From the NCBI GenBank assembly GCA_022496805.1, contig CM040091.1:17226336-17290335 (forward strand): a DNA stretch of 64,000 bases, in the 5' to 3' direction. A program made the translations under genes and the position numbers. Source of the DNA: Pohlia nutans. Taxonomy: Eukaryota; Streptophyta; Bryopsida; Bryales; Mniaceae. A model generated the notes under the pieces. That model did no database searches. It was not told the DNA's origin and saw only the letters and a list, made by a program, of their open reading frames with translations. Numbering within the stretch: position 1 is the first letter of the stretch; the number at the start of each line of letters is the position of its first letter. Below are positions 13,362-23,419 of the stretch, in pieces.

Positions 13362-14168
13362 CCCCTAAGCGTCCCAGCGTCCATATTTTGGACGTTTTTG
13401 AGGGACAGTCAATTTCGAAGAGTTGTAACTTTTGCAAAACGTGTCCGATTCTACTGCAATTTTGAGAAAACTCCCCGCATGATGTATGAAATGTGTGGTA
13501 AAAATTTGAGATCAATCCGAGTGGAATTGAATGTTTGGTGATCATTTGAAAGTAGGTATCTATTTTTTGGACAGTTTCTGTGAATTTTGATGGCAGCAAC
13601 TTTGGGGGCTTGTATCTCCTTCATCCCAAGTCCGTTTTCAATTAAACTTGATGGGTTGAATTCTCCTTCAAGTTTAGTTATCATGGAAAAAATTTCACAT
13701 CAATCCGTGTTGTTGAGAATGTTTAGGAGTCATTTTAGTGCACGGGTCTAGTTTGAACACTTTTTGCTTTTTGGGTCAAATGGGTCACTTTTTGGGCTAT
13801 TTTTTGACATTGCAAGGCCATTTTAGGGCACATTAAAAAAATTCATGAGGCTTTTTTGGTACCAATGTGTTTATATGATGATTTTGAACTACTTTATTGT
13901 TGATTGTTTTTTCATTTGAGTAATTTTGAGAACAAATTTCATCTCTAACTGTGTTGCTAGGAAAATTTCATTATCCTTTTTAGCACTGAAACACTATGAT
14001 CTTGCAATCTATATGGCCAAATGACCCCAAAATTGATCCACATGATATACAACATGTATGTTACAAGATTGTACGGTTGAAATTTCTTTACCTCATTTGC
14101 ATTTAGAGTTATAACACATCAAATGCGATGATGATTTTAAGCTCAAAAAAGCTAGGGACCCTTAGGGG
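13362..14168. mobile_element. TTAA-flanked element, CCCCTAAGCGTCCC type, 807 bp
   Basis: Left boundary TTAA (13358-13361) followed by CCCCTAAGCGTCCCAGCG. The right end reads GGGACCCTTAGGGG followed by CTAA, a one-base variant of TTAA. It has no coding capacity. The similarity of the ends places it with the other TTAA elements, but the interior is private to this copy. Confidence 0.65.
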
Positions 14169-14384
14169 CTAAGTACATTCCTCCATAGCAAGTTTCATAA
14201 AGGATTTGGTATCCTAAATTGATTAACAATAATGATTACCCATGTATGGTGATTTGTTCATGTAATGTACAAAGGGACACATAGCAGTTGAAAGGTTTGC
14301 AGACAATGGCTTGTCACACCGAATTTTGGATGTTATGATAGTGGTCAAGGGATCAATGAATTGAAAGGAGAAGAGTGCAGATGC

Positions 14385-14640
14385 TTTCATACTAAAAGAC
14401 CAGAAAACTTAAATTGAGTTGGGCCACTTATTTGTTTGTTTTTTATAGCAATTTTCCATATGTTCCATGTCAACTTTGTTTTTTCAAATTTTTTTAATTT
14501 TTTTTGATTGACATATGTGATGTTCTTCATTGATTCTAGTGATAAAAAAATGATTTCTATTGGAATTATATTTTTCATAATATGGTTGATGGAATTTATC
14601 ATTTTAAATGATGAATCCTTGATCCTTCAAGGGCTAACTA
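14385..14640. mobile_element. Degraded family-1 element
   Basis: It contains the block series TTTTTTATAGCAATTTT, ATGTTCTTCATTGATTCTAG, GGAATTATATTTTTCATAAT and AATCCTTGATCCTTCAAGGG, which corresponds to the reversed interior and terminus of 11197-11427. Both termini are eroded. Confidence 0.7.
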
Positions 14641-14867
14641 AGGGTGACTTTGGATTTCGGGCCCACATGTTTGAAGCCAACCTAAGGACAACAATCTAAG
14701 AGCATTTGCACTGCAAAAAAGATTTAGGTCTTTACAAATTTTGGATGAAAAATGTGAAATTAATGCTTGGAACTCACTTTCAATTTTTCCAACCAAAAAA
14801 TCTCTAGAAAAACACTACACTTAGAGTATTACACTTCTACCAATCACAACAAATTTCATGTACAAAT

Positions 14868-15130
14868 TTGAGTTAACCAAAAAGAAGCCCATCTAACCTC
14901 CCTTTTTGCTCTACTTCGAACCTCTTTTTTGAGCTGTACTTGGGTTGAATAGTATCGTGTCACAGCTTGTCCCCTTGTGGGCCATGGGCTTGGAGCTTTG
15001 GTAAAAGGTGCGGGAATCATTGCGAAGTGTGGAGAATAATGACAGTGACTTGCTTGCTTTAGATTGTCTTCCAACTCATCGTGAACTAATTTTTGGTCTA
15101 TTTATATTTCAATATGAGTTCAAGAGGAGT
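14868..15130. repeat. Dispersed 260-bp repeat, copy 1 (partner at 41034-41306)
   Basis: Near-identical to 41034-41306 over blocks such as CTTGTCCCCTTGTGGGCCAT, GGGCTTGGAGCTTTGGTA and TATTTCAATATGAGTTCAAG. Both copies are followed by a TTAACCCCTAA element of the same family, so the pair probably belongs to one larger duplicated or composite unit. Confidence 0.8.
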
Positions 15131-15134
15131 TTAA

Positions 15135-15560
15135 CCCCTAAAAGCCCGAGGGGTACTGAACAAAACATAGATGTGTTATAATATGTGTCTTCCATATGTT
15201 TGATGAAGTTTGGTTCAATAGACAAAATGTAGAGTGTCATCTCTACAAATTATCCGTACGGTCAAACTTCCAAAAATAACTTTGGATCATTTTAAAATGA
15301 ATTTAAAAGCATTAACATTTGAAAATTTGTATAAATTATAATTTTCAATTTTTGAATTCAAAATTTAGTATGATTGGTTAGAGTTGGGCTATCTAGTGTA
15401 AACTTCAAAAAAAATAAAAAAATGATGGAAGGATCATCATTACTTTCTCCAAATAGCAAATTTTATAACACTACAACAATGTTGAGGTGATCTACTTTGA
15501 AAAATTCTCCTGGGCGGAGTTTAACTCGGATTGCAATAATTCAAATTGGGTTAGAAAGTA
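15135..15560. mobile_element. Truncated TTAA element of the 541-bp family (reverse orientation)
   Basis: It starts after TTAA (15131-15134) with CCCCTAAAAGCCCGAGGGG and then follows the reverse complement of the 42018-42558 element: ACAAAACATAGATGTGTTAT, TTTGATGAAGTTTGG and CAAATTGGGTTAGAAAGTAG. The distal terminus is missing. Confidence 0.65.
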
Positions 15561-16144
15561 GACTTGATGCAGTATTTAAAAAAAAATTCCAGTGACGACG
15601 AAAGTCGGAGCTGGTTTAGCCTGCATTGGATGGTAGGTTCGTCGTCACAACAATTCCATTTCGTCACCATGACAATTCTATTTCGTTTCGTCTCCATGAC
15701 CGTTCCAGCTATGTCCATGACAGTTCCAACGGTTCAGAGGCTGTTCACATTCGCGACCTGTCCGCGTCCGCGACCTGTCCGCATTCAAGCCTTGCTCGTT
15801 TCGGTGTTTCGGCGTTCGAGCGTTTCGGCGTGCGATGATGGTTTGTGTTGAAAACCTCTGTTTCTTTGTAGGTGGCCAAGATAAGTTATCTGTTGTTTCT
15901 GTTTGTGGTAATCAGTTGGAGCGGAGGTCGTGCTGATTTCACGATACGACTTAGGTTCGCGAGAGCTGCTGACACTGCGCTTGATCGACAAAACGCAATG
16001 TGTTGCAGTGCGATTCATTCATACCAGTGAATGCTGTTGTAAGTGATTACTCCCATTGCCTGCGCCAATCTCATTCATACCCCTGCTGTTTCTGCTTACT
16101 CTTGTTAAATGCTTCGGGTGATACTTGTAGCCCTTTGATTTAGC

Positions 16145-16795
16145 CAGCGTTGCTGCGCTTTTTCACGACACGAGTAACCATAATCCTCCTTCTACTTCTT
16201 CTTCTTCTTCTTTTCCGCGGAAACGGCCTCAAGTGAATGGCACTTCGCATCCCTCTCATGCACCCAAGGTTCCCCGTGCGGGGTCCAATTCTTCGTCGGT
16301 CCGAACCATGCCTCCCAGCGCTTCACTTGTGCCCCCGCAGTTGAGAGGACGGTTCGTATTATTAACCCCTAAGCGTCCAATGTGTATTTTTTGTAGCAGA
16401 GGAAAATTGTAACTCCTGTTTGTGTGAAAATGACTTCAGTTTGACTTGTAGAATAGAAGAAGAGTTTTAAAATGATGTATTGCAATCAGAAAACCAAGGT
16501 AAAATGAGAAATTGCCAAGTTCAGTGATGCAGATGGCCATATTAGGCGTTTCAGACACTTAGGGGTTTAGCATTTGTGATGAATCAAACGCTGGCTTCTT
16601 TTGTAACCAGAAAGTTATTGTAGAATGCACAATGTTCCAGTGGAAGGGTGGTTTTAGGGTTTAGGTAAGCACGACTTTAGGGGTACATACTCTGGGGGAT
16701 GATCACTTGTTGTGTTCTGGTTTTTCAAGAGCAATGTGGCGACTGAGGATCTTGATAAGCTTTTTGTCCATAGACATCAACGAAAGCCAGAGTAG
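16145..16795 (+). CDS. Small Ser/Pro-rich conserved plant protein ending in TEDLDKLFV motif (5' end unresolved)
   Basis: Two exons, 16145-16351 and 16732-16795, join in phase across a GT-AG intron that houses a MITE. The translation has a poly-Ser run, a basic FPRKRP segment, then LVPPQLRGR, and after the junction NVATEDLDKLFVHRH and a stop at 16793-16795. A short conserved plant family ends with a very similar (P/S)NVxTEDLDKLF peptide; I recognise the motif but not a function. The first exon is open from a likely acceptor (TTTAG before 16145). The only obvious in-frame Met there (MPPSAS) would give a very short protein, so the true start is probably in an upstream exon. A degenerate copy of both exon ends lies just downstream. 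Confidence 0.55.
16366..16565. mobile_element. TTAA element, CCCCTAAGCGTCCAATG family, 200 bp
   Basis: Left TTAA 16362-16365, then CCCCTAAGCGTCCAATGTG. The right end is GCGTTTCAGACACTTAGGGG followed by TTTA (mutated TTAA). It is closely related to the element at 17797-18040, sharing GTGTATTTT-like, TTGTGTGAAAATGAC and CAGATGCCCATATTGGGCG-like blocks. It lies inside an intron of the small gene. Confidence 0.8.
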
Positions 16796-16804
16796 TGTAT
16801 TTGG

Positions 16805-17045
16805 ACGCCTTCGAGAGCTTCACTTGTGTCCTCCCATTTGAGAGGAAGGTTAGTATTCAATATCTTTCGCTTGTTATGGCCTTCTTCTATTCTCAGTCTG
16901 CCAGCATTATTGATGACTCCGCATCTTGAATTGTAATGGTGGTGAGTGAATCTTAATTTCTAAGATTATGGTGACAGACGCAGTGTTGTGGTTTTTCAGG
17001 AGAGTGAGGATCTTGATTACCTCGAAAACCAGAGTAGGGCATTTA
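16805..17045 (+). pseudogene. Degenerate tandem copy of the small TEDLDKLF gene's exon ends
   Basis: Around 16816-16853 the sequence AGCTTCACTTGTGTCCTCCC...GAGAGGAAGGTTAGTATTC repeats the end of the upstream exon and its donor. Around 16994-17036 the sequence TTTTTCAGGAGAGTGAGGATCTTGAT repeats the second exon's acceptor and start, but the frame is broken. This is a partial local duplication that has decayed. Confidence 0.6.
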
Positions 17046-17415
17046 GAAGTAATTTTCTGTTCGCAGATTATTTTGTTTTGTTCGTCGGGTACAGTGGTCA
17101 GAGCGTCAAATAACTGCTGCATAGCATCATTTCATTTAGTTTTTCTAGTCTTTTTATGTCAATGTTTAGGGTTTACTCAACATGTACAGATTTTTCCGTT
17201 CACATTGGCACTTTTGACTCATCAATCCCTTTGTACATGATTGTTTATCTCTGGCTACTCTCAATTTCAACACTTTCTCTACCTGGTCTTATATTTGCTT
17301 CCTAATATGAGGAGGATGTCGCTGCAATTGACGACATTTAAAGTCTTAATATGTACACTACTTCCATATAGTGACATAAATTGGGTGATTTCTGCTGCGG
17401 CCGACGGGATGGAGA

Positions 17416-18600
17416 ATGGCGCCGTTGTTTCCTAAGGTGAGTGGATGGAAAAGGTGTGCAAGACCGAATAAGCAATATGAGCGTTTTTCCATTATAGAAA
17501 TGAAATGTAGCCATGGAGTTTTGTTGTAACAGTGAGTGGTTTAAACTGCACGAGTACTTCTAAAAAATTTATTCGGCATTTTGTTAGCTCAATTGGATGT
17601 TGTCGAATTTGAGTAACTGGAATACACTTCTTACTTACTGTGACGTAGTTCTCATTGTCATTGACATAGTTTCGTTTTGTGATGATTATAAGATTGAGAT
17701 GAATAAACGAGTGTGAAGAAGTGATGGCTGTGAAGAAAATGAATCATAGCCACTTTGGAGGGTTTTGGGGATAGTATTTATTTTGTAGGTTGTTAACCCC
17801 TAAGGGTACGCTGTGTATATTCTGTAGTGTAGGAAAATTGGACGCCCTGCTGCAAATCATCTGTTTGTGTGAAAATGACAATAGTTTGACACAATTGACA
17901 CTGTTGATTTTGTAGTATAGAACAAGAGCTTTAAAATAATTTGTATTGCAATGAGAAAACCTAGGTAAAATGAAAAAAGACCACCGTTGCAAAGTTCAGT
18001 GATGCAGATGCCCATATTGGGCGTTTCATACGCTTAGGGGTTAAACTGCAGGAGTACTTCTAACAACGCAGTAAAAATTTATTCAACGGTTTTTTAGCTC
18101 TGTCATTGGATGTTGTCGAGTAAGTGGAAAACACTTACTGTGACGTAGTTCTCATTGTCCTTGACACAGTTTCATTTCGTGTTGATTATAAGATTGTGAT
18201 GTATAAAGAAGTGATAGCTCTGAAGTAAATGAATCATAGCCACTTTTGCTGGGTTTCGGGGTTTATATTTTATTATCAGGCTGTTAAATTGTTTGGGTGA
18301 CTCACTGTTTAAAGATTATTTTCATATAGTGGTTGTCGCTGCGGTACTTAATCACAATGTTTGAATATAATTCTTATGGTTTCAGGTGAGGAGCAAGTGA
18401 ACGAGGTGGATGAGAAAGAGGACAGAGACACAACAAAGAAAGTGTTCAATATTTCAGGAAACATAAAGGCATTACTGATCAAAGAATATGATGAAGAATT
18501 GCTGAAACCATCATCAAAGAAGAACGCCTTCACACATATTTGTCTAAGCAACTGGAGTTTTAAAGATGAAGTGGTTGAAGCGGCTGCCCGCGCTCTCTAA
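17416..18600 (+). CDS. Possible two-exon small gene, product unknown
   Basis: The second exon is fairly convincing: it follows a good acceptor near 18390, runs as a charged, helix-prone frame (DEKEDRDTTKKVFNISGN, then KEYDEELLKP and FKDEVVEAAARAL) and ends at 18600. A first exon could be 17416-17436 (MAPLFPK, donor GTGAGT), which joins in phase to 18391 for a 76-residue product. I do not recognise the family. The 950-bp intron contains a tandem duplication and a MITE. The exon pairing is a guess from splice signals; the exon could equally belong to the small gene upstream through alternative splicing. Confidence 0.3.
17541..18285. repeat. Tandem duplication (~250-bp unit) with a MITE at the unit junction
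   Basis: Unit 1 (17541-17796) and unit 2 (18041-18285) share TTAAACTGCA.GAGTACTTCT, GTGACGTAGTTCTCATTGTC, GATTATAAGATTG and AATGAATCATAGCCACTTT in order. Each unit starts with TTAAACTGCA and ends with GTTAA. The element at 17797-18040 sits exactly at the TTAA where the two units meet. Confidence 0.85.
17797..18040. mobile_element. TTAA element, CCCCTAAGGGTACG type, 244 bp
   Basis: Perfect TTAA on both sides (17793-17796 and 18041-18044). The left end is CCCCTAAGGGTACGCTGTG and the right end TTTCATACGCTTAGGGG. It is related to 16366-16565. The flanking tandem repeat provides an empty site in which only a single TTAA is present. Confidence 0.88.
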
Positions 18601-18673
18601 GCCTCAAAAGACAGACCCGTAGACATATTCTTGAAGGTAGCAAGCTCAAGTCCTTGAATTTATTTGATAATGT

Positions 18674-18877
18674 CTGAGGGAGTGCACTATTCAATAAAGC
18701 CAGGAATCACGTGCGTGCATCCCCGTAATTAAAACCCCCAAGCCCCATGTATATCTATTTTCGGCTCGATTGAAATATGTCTCCGATACATACATTTTGT
18801 ACATGCTTGTTCTAAATAATATCCTTGTTATGCACGCACGTGTATAATTACAATAATTGAAGAGTGCACTCCTTGGG
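18674..18877. mobile_element. hAT-like MITE, 204 bp
   Basis: Inverted termini read CTGAGGGAGTGCACTATTCAAT and, from the other end, CCCAAGGAGTGCACTCTTCAAT. Inner CACGTGCGTGCAT / ATGCACGCACGTG arms also pair. Flanks are GATAATGT (18666-18673) and GATAATGC (18878-18885), an 8-bp duplication with one mismatch, as expected for hAT elements. It lies just 3' of the exon ending at 18600. Confidence 0.7.
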
Positions 18878-19269
18878 GATAATGCCTTGGGAGAGAAGGG
18901 CATTAGAGCATTTTCTGCTCTGCTGAGTTCACAAGATTCATTTGAAACACTCTAATTCAAGTGTTTTAATTCAAGCACTCTAATTCATGAATTAAATCGG
19001 TTGTTAAAAAATCGGTCGTTTCAAAATCAAGTATTAAATGGTTCCATCGTTCTTGTGTCAAAATATGATGCATTAATATATTTTATTATTACATGCACAA
19101 TATATTAACCATCTTCGAATAAATAGTATACTTCTTTATATATAATTATACATATTTTCGTTTTGAAATCATAATTAATACCACTATTATATGTATTGTG
19201 CAATATCATATATAGCAATTTCCTTTTATTTACTTATTTATATATATATATATGCCACTAAATCATAAG

Positions 19270-19393
19270 ACATCAATCGTCACTGGTAGTGCGGAGAGCA
19301 GCGAAGCCCTAGTTAATTTTTTCAATTTTTTGTTGTGGGCAGCCCCTCAAATTCGGGCAGCGACCAGAAAATGGTCGTTTGAGCTCTTAGGGG
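19270..19393. mobile_element. Truncated TTAA element, right end only
   Basis: It reads GGGCAGCGACCAGAAAATGG then CTCTTAGGGG followed by TTAA (19394-19397). This resembles the reverse complement of the 541-bp family's start (CCCCTAAGTGACGG...ATTTTATGGTC...GGGCTGCCC). The other terminus is absent. Confidence 0.45.
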
Positions 19394-19399
19394 TTAAAA

Positions 19400-20760
19400 G
19401 GAGTTTGCTATAAGGTCGAGGCACCTAAAACCGATAACTTAAGATACCTACACTATTTCTGGACCACCCATTAATAGGGTGATATTTTTCCCGGGTTGGA
19501 AGTTAGTTTTCGCGGAGAATGCAAATTTTCCATGAATTATTTCCCAATATTGGAATTTGTACAATTTTTCAAAGTGAAAAGTATTTCAGGACCCAGAACC
19601 GATAATCTGCTCTAATGTACAAATGAGGTACATCTTTTCTTTCAAAATCTAGAAATTAGGCCTGATCGGTTTTGGGTACCTGGTTGGTTTTAAGTGCCTT
19701 GACGTTAACTTTCCTCTTTGAGCTGATTTTTCGGTTAAGTCTATTGTTTGTATGTTATTCGCAATCAAATTACAAAAGAATTTTCAATTTCAAGTTTCGA
19801 ATTTTATACAAAAATATTGGTGACAACAATCATAGATCTAACAATATGGATATAATTAAAAAATTCATAATGTATAGCTTCTATTTATATATGAAGTTCA
19901 AAATTATATACCTCTTAGGTACATCATATAATTTTTTTTTGAAATTCTCCAAATCTGGAGAGAAGTAAGGACATTTAGGGGTTCAATCCAATACCATCTC
20001 TGTCGATGTTGATGAAATTTTCTTATACTGGAGTGGACACTACAAGTAAATGGGTATTTAAATGACCAGAAGTTGATAGTGAAATGTCCAAATTGACAAG
20101 TGCTACTGCATGCATCTCCATTCTGTCATTTTGAATTTTTTTTTGGAGTTTTTGTCAACTTTTTGTCAACTTTTGCATTACCTTTACAGAGTGGACTTGG
20201 AAAGTTGGTTATAAGTGAGAGTTTTTCTTTTTTACTTTTCACACTATTTTACAAACGTGGACCTTGATGTTTGCAAGTTATTTATGTCTTGCTATAGTGA
20301 ACATATCCAATGAGAATATGACACGTGTCAACATTGTACATCGTATATATCTATATACAATGATAGCCACTAATTTCGACCTAGATCAAGCGGTTTCAAA
20401 TAAGTTTTATTAACCGGTGTCCAACGAGGAACTACAAGGCGGCAAAAGACATGAGCGTTGTAAGAGCGGCAAATGCGAGAAGATTGATAAGAAGACCATA
20501 ATGACGGAGATCAAGGGGCTGGTTCGAATTGTGTGGGGGTAGGATCGGTTAGGATCCATGGAGCACCACTCTTCACAACATGAACGAAACTAAACCACTC
20601 TTCACAGCGGCAGCAACAAAAGGTTGAAATAACTGAAACGGTGAGGTTACGATGAGCCGCTCTTGATTCTCACTCACGTCTTGAAGCTCTAAAACTCAAG
20701 AGTATGTTTAGGTGTACGTGTAGAGCAGTGTTATGTAAAGGGCGGAGATCGAGGGGAGCG
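19400..20760. other. Gene-free AT-rich stretch
   Basis: No coding similarity is visible. Fragments reminiscent of the TTAA elements occur (GAGCTGATTTTTCGGTTAA near 19720; GACATTTAGGGGTT near 19968), but no boundaries can be set. A conserved-looking short repeat TTTTTGTCAACTTTTTGTCAAC lies near 20150. Confidence 0.4.
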
Positions 20761-20879
20761 CGGCCTCAAGTTCCCAGAAGTTGGAAAAGTTGGAAATGGG
20801 TTGTCCTAGGTTTGCTGCAGCAGGCATGACATCCGCCTGCTCCTCCGCCACCTACCGCATGCGCTGCTTCCACTAGTCG

Positions 20880-21101
20880 TGCAACAACTTCTGGTCGCGC
20901 AAGTCCAGGCTCCGTCACCGACCCGGCCATAGATTTCTTCAGCTCCCCGACGTGCCGGTCCGAGCTCTCCACGGTGGTCACCACACCCTTCGACGCCAAC
21001 CGTCTCGTGAATTGCACGAACGGGATGGCTTGCCTCGACGTCGAGCTCAGAACCACTATCACATGTGGCGCCATTGCTAGTTTTCCACCCCCTGAATTCA
21101 T
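20880..21101 (-). pseudogene. UDP-glycosyltransferase (GT1) N-terminal fragment
   Basis: The minus-strand frame reads MAPHVIVV, then QAIPFVQFTRRLASKGV, VVTTVESSDRH and VGELKKSMAG. This matches the first ~60 residues of plant family-1 UDP-glycosyltransferases, where PHVVVxPFPxQGHxxP begins the acceptor-binding domain. The catalytic-His context (GHxxP) is replaced by RQAIP. The frame then loses similarity, and no PSPG box is found nearby. The local GC is much higher than the surroundings. This is a decayed gene scrap, not a working enzyme. Confidence 0.65.
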
Positions 21102-21179
21102 TTGCCATGTCTCTAAATCGCCGCAACGTTCCTCCTCAACGGTGTTCCTTGTCTCCCTCCCCGCGTGATATTAGGGAAG

Positions 21180-22260
21180 GAAGACAGGGTGATATTACGG
21201 AGGGACCTCGTAAAAGAAAAATTCACAGCTCATAAAGAAAAATTCACATAATTAGTTGTAAATGGTGACATGGAATAGTAGATCCAGCGTGGCACTGAGG
21301 TACGATGCCCGTGTGTCTAACGTGTATTCTTGTCCGAAACGATAGCGAAACCGACAACAAAATGTCAATTATGTGACCGAATCAAGGTCTCCAAATTGAC
21401 AGGACAATTGACAAAATTCTATCAAGTTTTTGTCAATTAGGACACCCAGCTCTTTGTAGTGGGATGTCCTAATTTAGGATGAGTTAAAACCAACCATGCA
21501 CCCAAATGCATGCTCTAAAAATTCAAACAATAAATATATGTAAATTTTTTATTCTTCAATCGTTATTTTGAATCTTCAACAATGCTTTTTGGGACCCATG
21601 CCACATTGGTATAGAATAGGGGTGTCAAAGTGCGAGTATTTATTCAAGCTTTTGTAACGAACTTTCGATATAGATAGCCCTTGTTTTCTATAAGGGCGGT
21701 GGCCAAATACTGCAATTTCAATTTGTAAGAGGAAGCTAAAGCAACTGTTTTGATGAGAGTCTTACGATTGTGAGCGTGGATTATGAGAAGCACCGGATAG
21801 GAGACTCTTGCCTCATAAATTTGCACCACATGTGACACACCTTCTATAATTGGTGTAGAATGCTTGGTCTTGCACCATTGCCAATCCTTTTTCCAATGAG
21901 CATTAAAACAAAGGTAAGTTGAACAAACATTGTATTTACGCCGGCCACAAAAAGGACCAAAGTTTTTACCACACTAAAATCACTATATAATGTGGGTGGA
22001 AAATTGTTGCAAGTACATTCATCCATTTGAACGATTGCAAATTCTCATTTGTTTGAACAATATTTCATTCATTCAATTGAAATTTCATCAAATGTAGATG
22101 GGTTTACCACATTATTTTTGGTAAACATTATTATTTTACTACATTATTTTTACCACATTTATCAATGAGTGGCCATTAAAAAAACTATGGACTACAGTAT
22201 ATGTTAAAATAAGTTTACACAAATAACAATTCTAGTACAAATTAATTCAAAATTTCATGT
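21180..22260. other. Gene-free stretch between UGT scrap and LINE remnant
   Basis: No exon-like frame, RNA gene or element terminus is recognised. The sequence is AT-rich with short palindromes only (for example around 22110-22165, ACCACATTATTTTTGG / TTTACTACATTATTTTTACC). Confidence 0.4.
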
Positions 22261-22261
22261 A

Positions 22262-23270
22262 TCTACCACATGTCACTTTTTGTCAAACTGCGACATGTAA
22301 ATGAACCAACGTGGCAAGCCAAAAAGTTGACGTCATTTCTTAAGAGTGCCGGAACTGCTAGCAACTTACCGAGCAACTTACGGTACTCTCAGATGGCCCA
22401 AGACACAATTAACAACAAAATCCAAAAATATCAACCATTAATTAACAACATTAGTCACCACGACTGGAAATTTGACCCAATTATAGTCATCTCAGCAGGG
22501 GCTCGAGGAACTACACATGTCTCGTCAATGAAACAACTCGAAACGAAATTTAAACTATCTGAAACTTATGTTCAACACACATTCAAAGAAATAAACAAAA
22601 TTGCAATCCAATATGCTGGCTCAATCCTTCTACACAAAAGACGAATAAAAACAATCAATCTATACCAATTGAATAAAAAGAAGGGAGGTAGTGATGAGAA
22701 CCACTATTTAGCCAAACTAGCCTGGCGTCACGACTTGTCTCAGGAAGGTGGGTACGGGCCAGTTGGTTGGTACAAATTTCCTGCCTACGATAAACCGGCT
22801 AGCAGCACCAAGTCATGTATATTCCACATTAACGCTCAGACGGACTCAACGGGAATCGAACCCGGACCGTATAATGTCAACACAAACGTCCTTCACCAAC
22901 CTAGGAACCATGACTTGGCGACCACTATCAAAAGAACCCCATTTTATAACATAATAATGAAGCAATGCAAATACCTACTAAGTGGGTATTGTAGGTTACT
23001 TTTATTTATGGTTACTAAAGTGTATATCCTCGAAAGAGGAGAGTAGTCTCGTAATAATGTCCCTTTGTCCGGTAGGCATCGGCTCATTATCAAGATGAAC
23101 AGACACTTTATTCACACCGGCCTTGAAAGAGGTCCGGAGTTTCTATCTATCTACTCTCAGATGGATGAATGAATGTATTTCATGGATGAGTATATGAATG
23201 AATGCATTGCATGGATGAATGTAGTTCATGGATGAATGTATGAATGCATGTATTGCATGGATGAACGGCT
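22262..23270 (+). mobile_element. 3' remnant of a non-LTR retrotransposon (C-terminal RT ORF region)
   Basis: A 258-codon open frame (22270-23046) carries NNKIQKYQPLINNIS, WKFDPIIVISAGARGTTH, SMKQLETKFKLSE and IAIQYAGSILLHKRR. Such a segment typically follows the reverse-transcriptase domain in a group of plant and algal LINE-like elements. This attribution is from memory of the family pattern and is not certain. No RT catalytic motif (YxDD) is present, so only the 3' end survives. Downstream is a short 3' UTR-like stretch, then ATGAATG-type simple repeats, as many LINE tails show. Within the frame, the minus strand holds a tRNA-type B-box (GGTTCGATTCC). Confidence 0.5.
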
Positions 23271-23415
23271 GGTCATTCGGAAAGAGCTCCGTCCGTCTCA
23301 CCTGTCGAGAATCGGAAAGCACTCAGAGCTGCAGTGCTGACAAATGAAAAGCTCGGCAAACGAATGATTGGCACTCTAAATCTCTCACTCACTCACTCAC
23401 TCACTCACTCACTCT
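23155..23415. repeat. Simple repeats: (ATGAATG)n-like and (CTCA)n
   Basis: About 23160-23265 consists of imperfect ATGGATGAATG units. About 23384-23413 is a clean CTCA/ACTC tetranucleotide run of seven to eight units. Confidence 0.85.
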
Positions 23416-23419
23416 CTCA

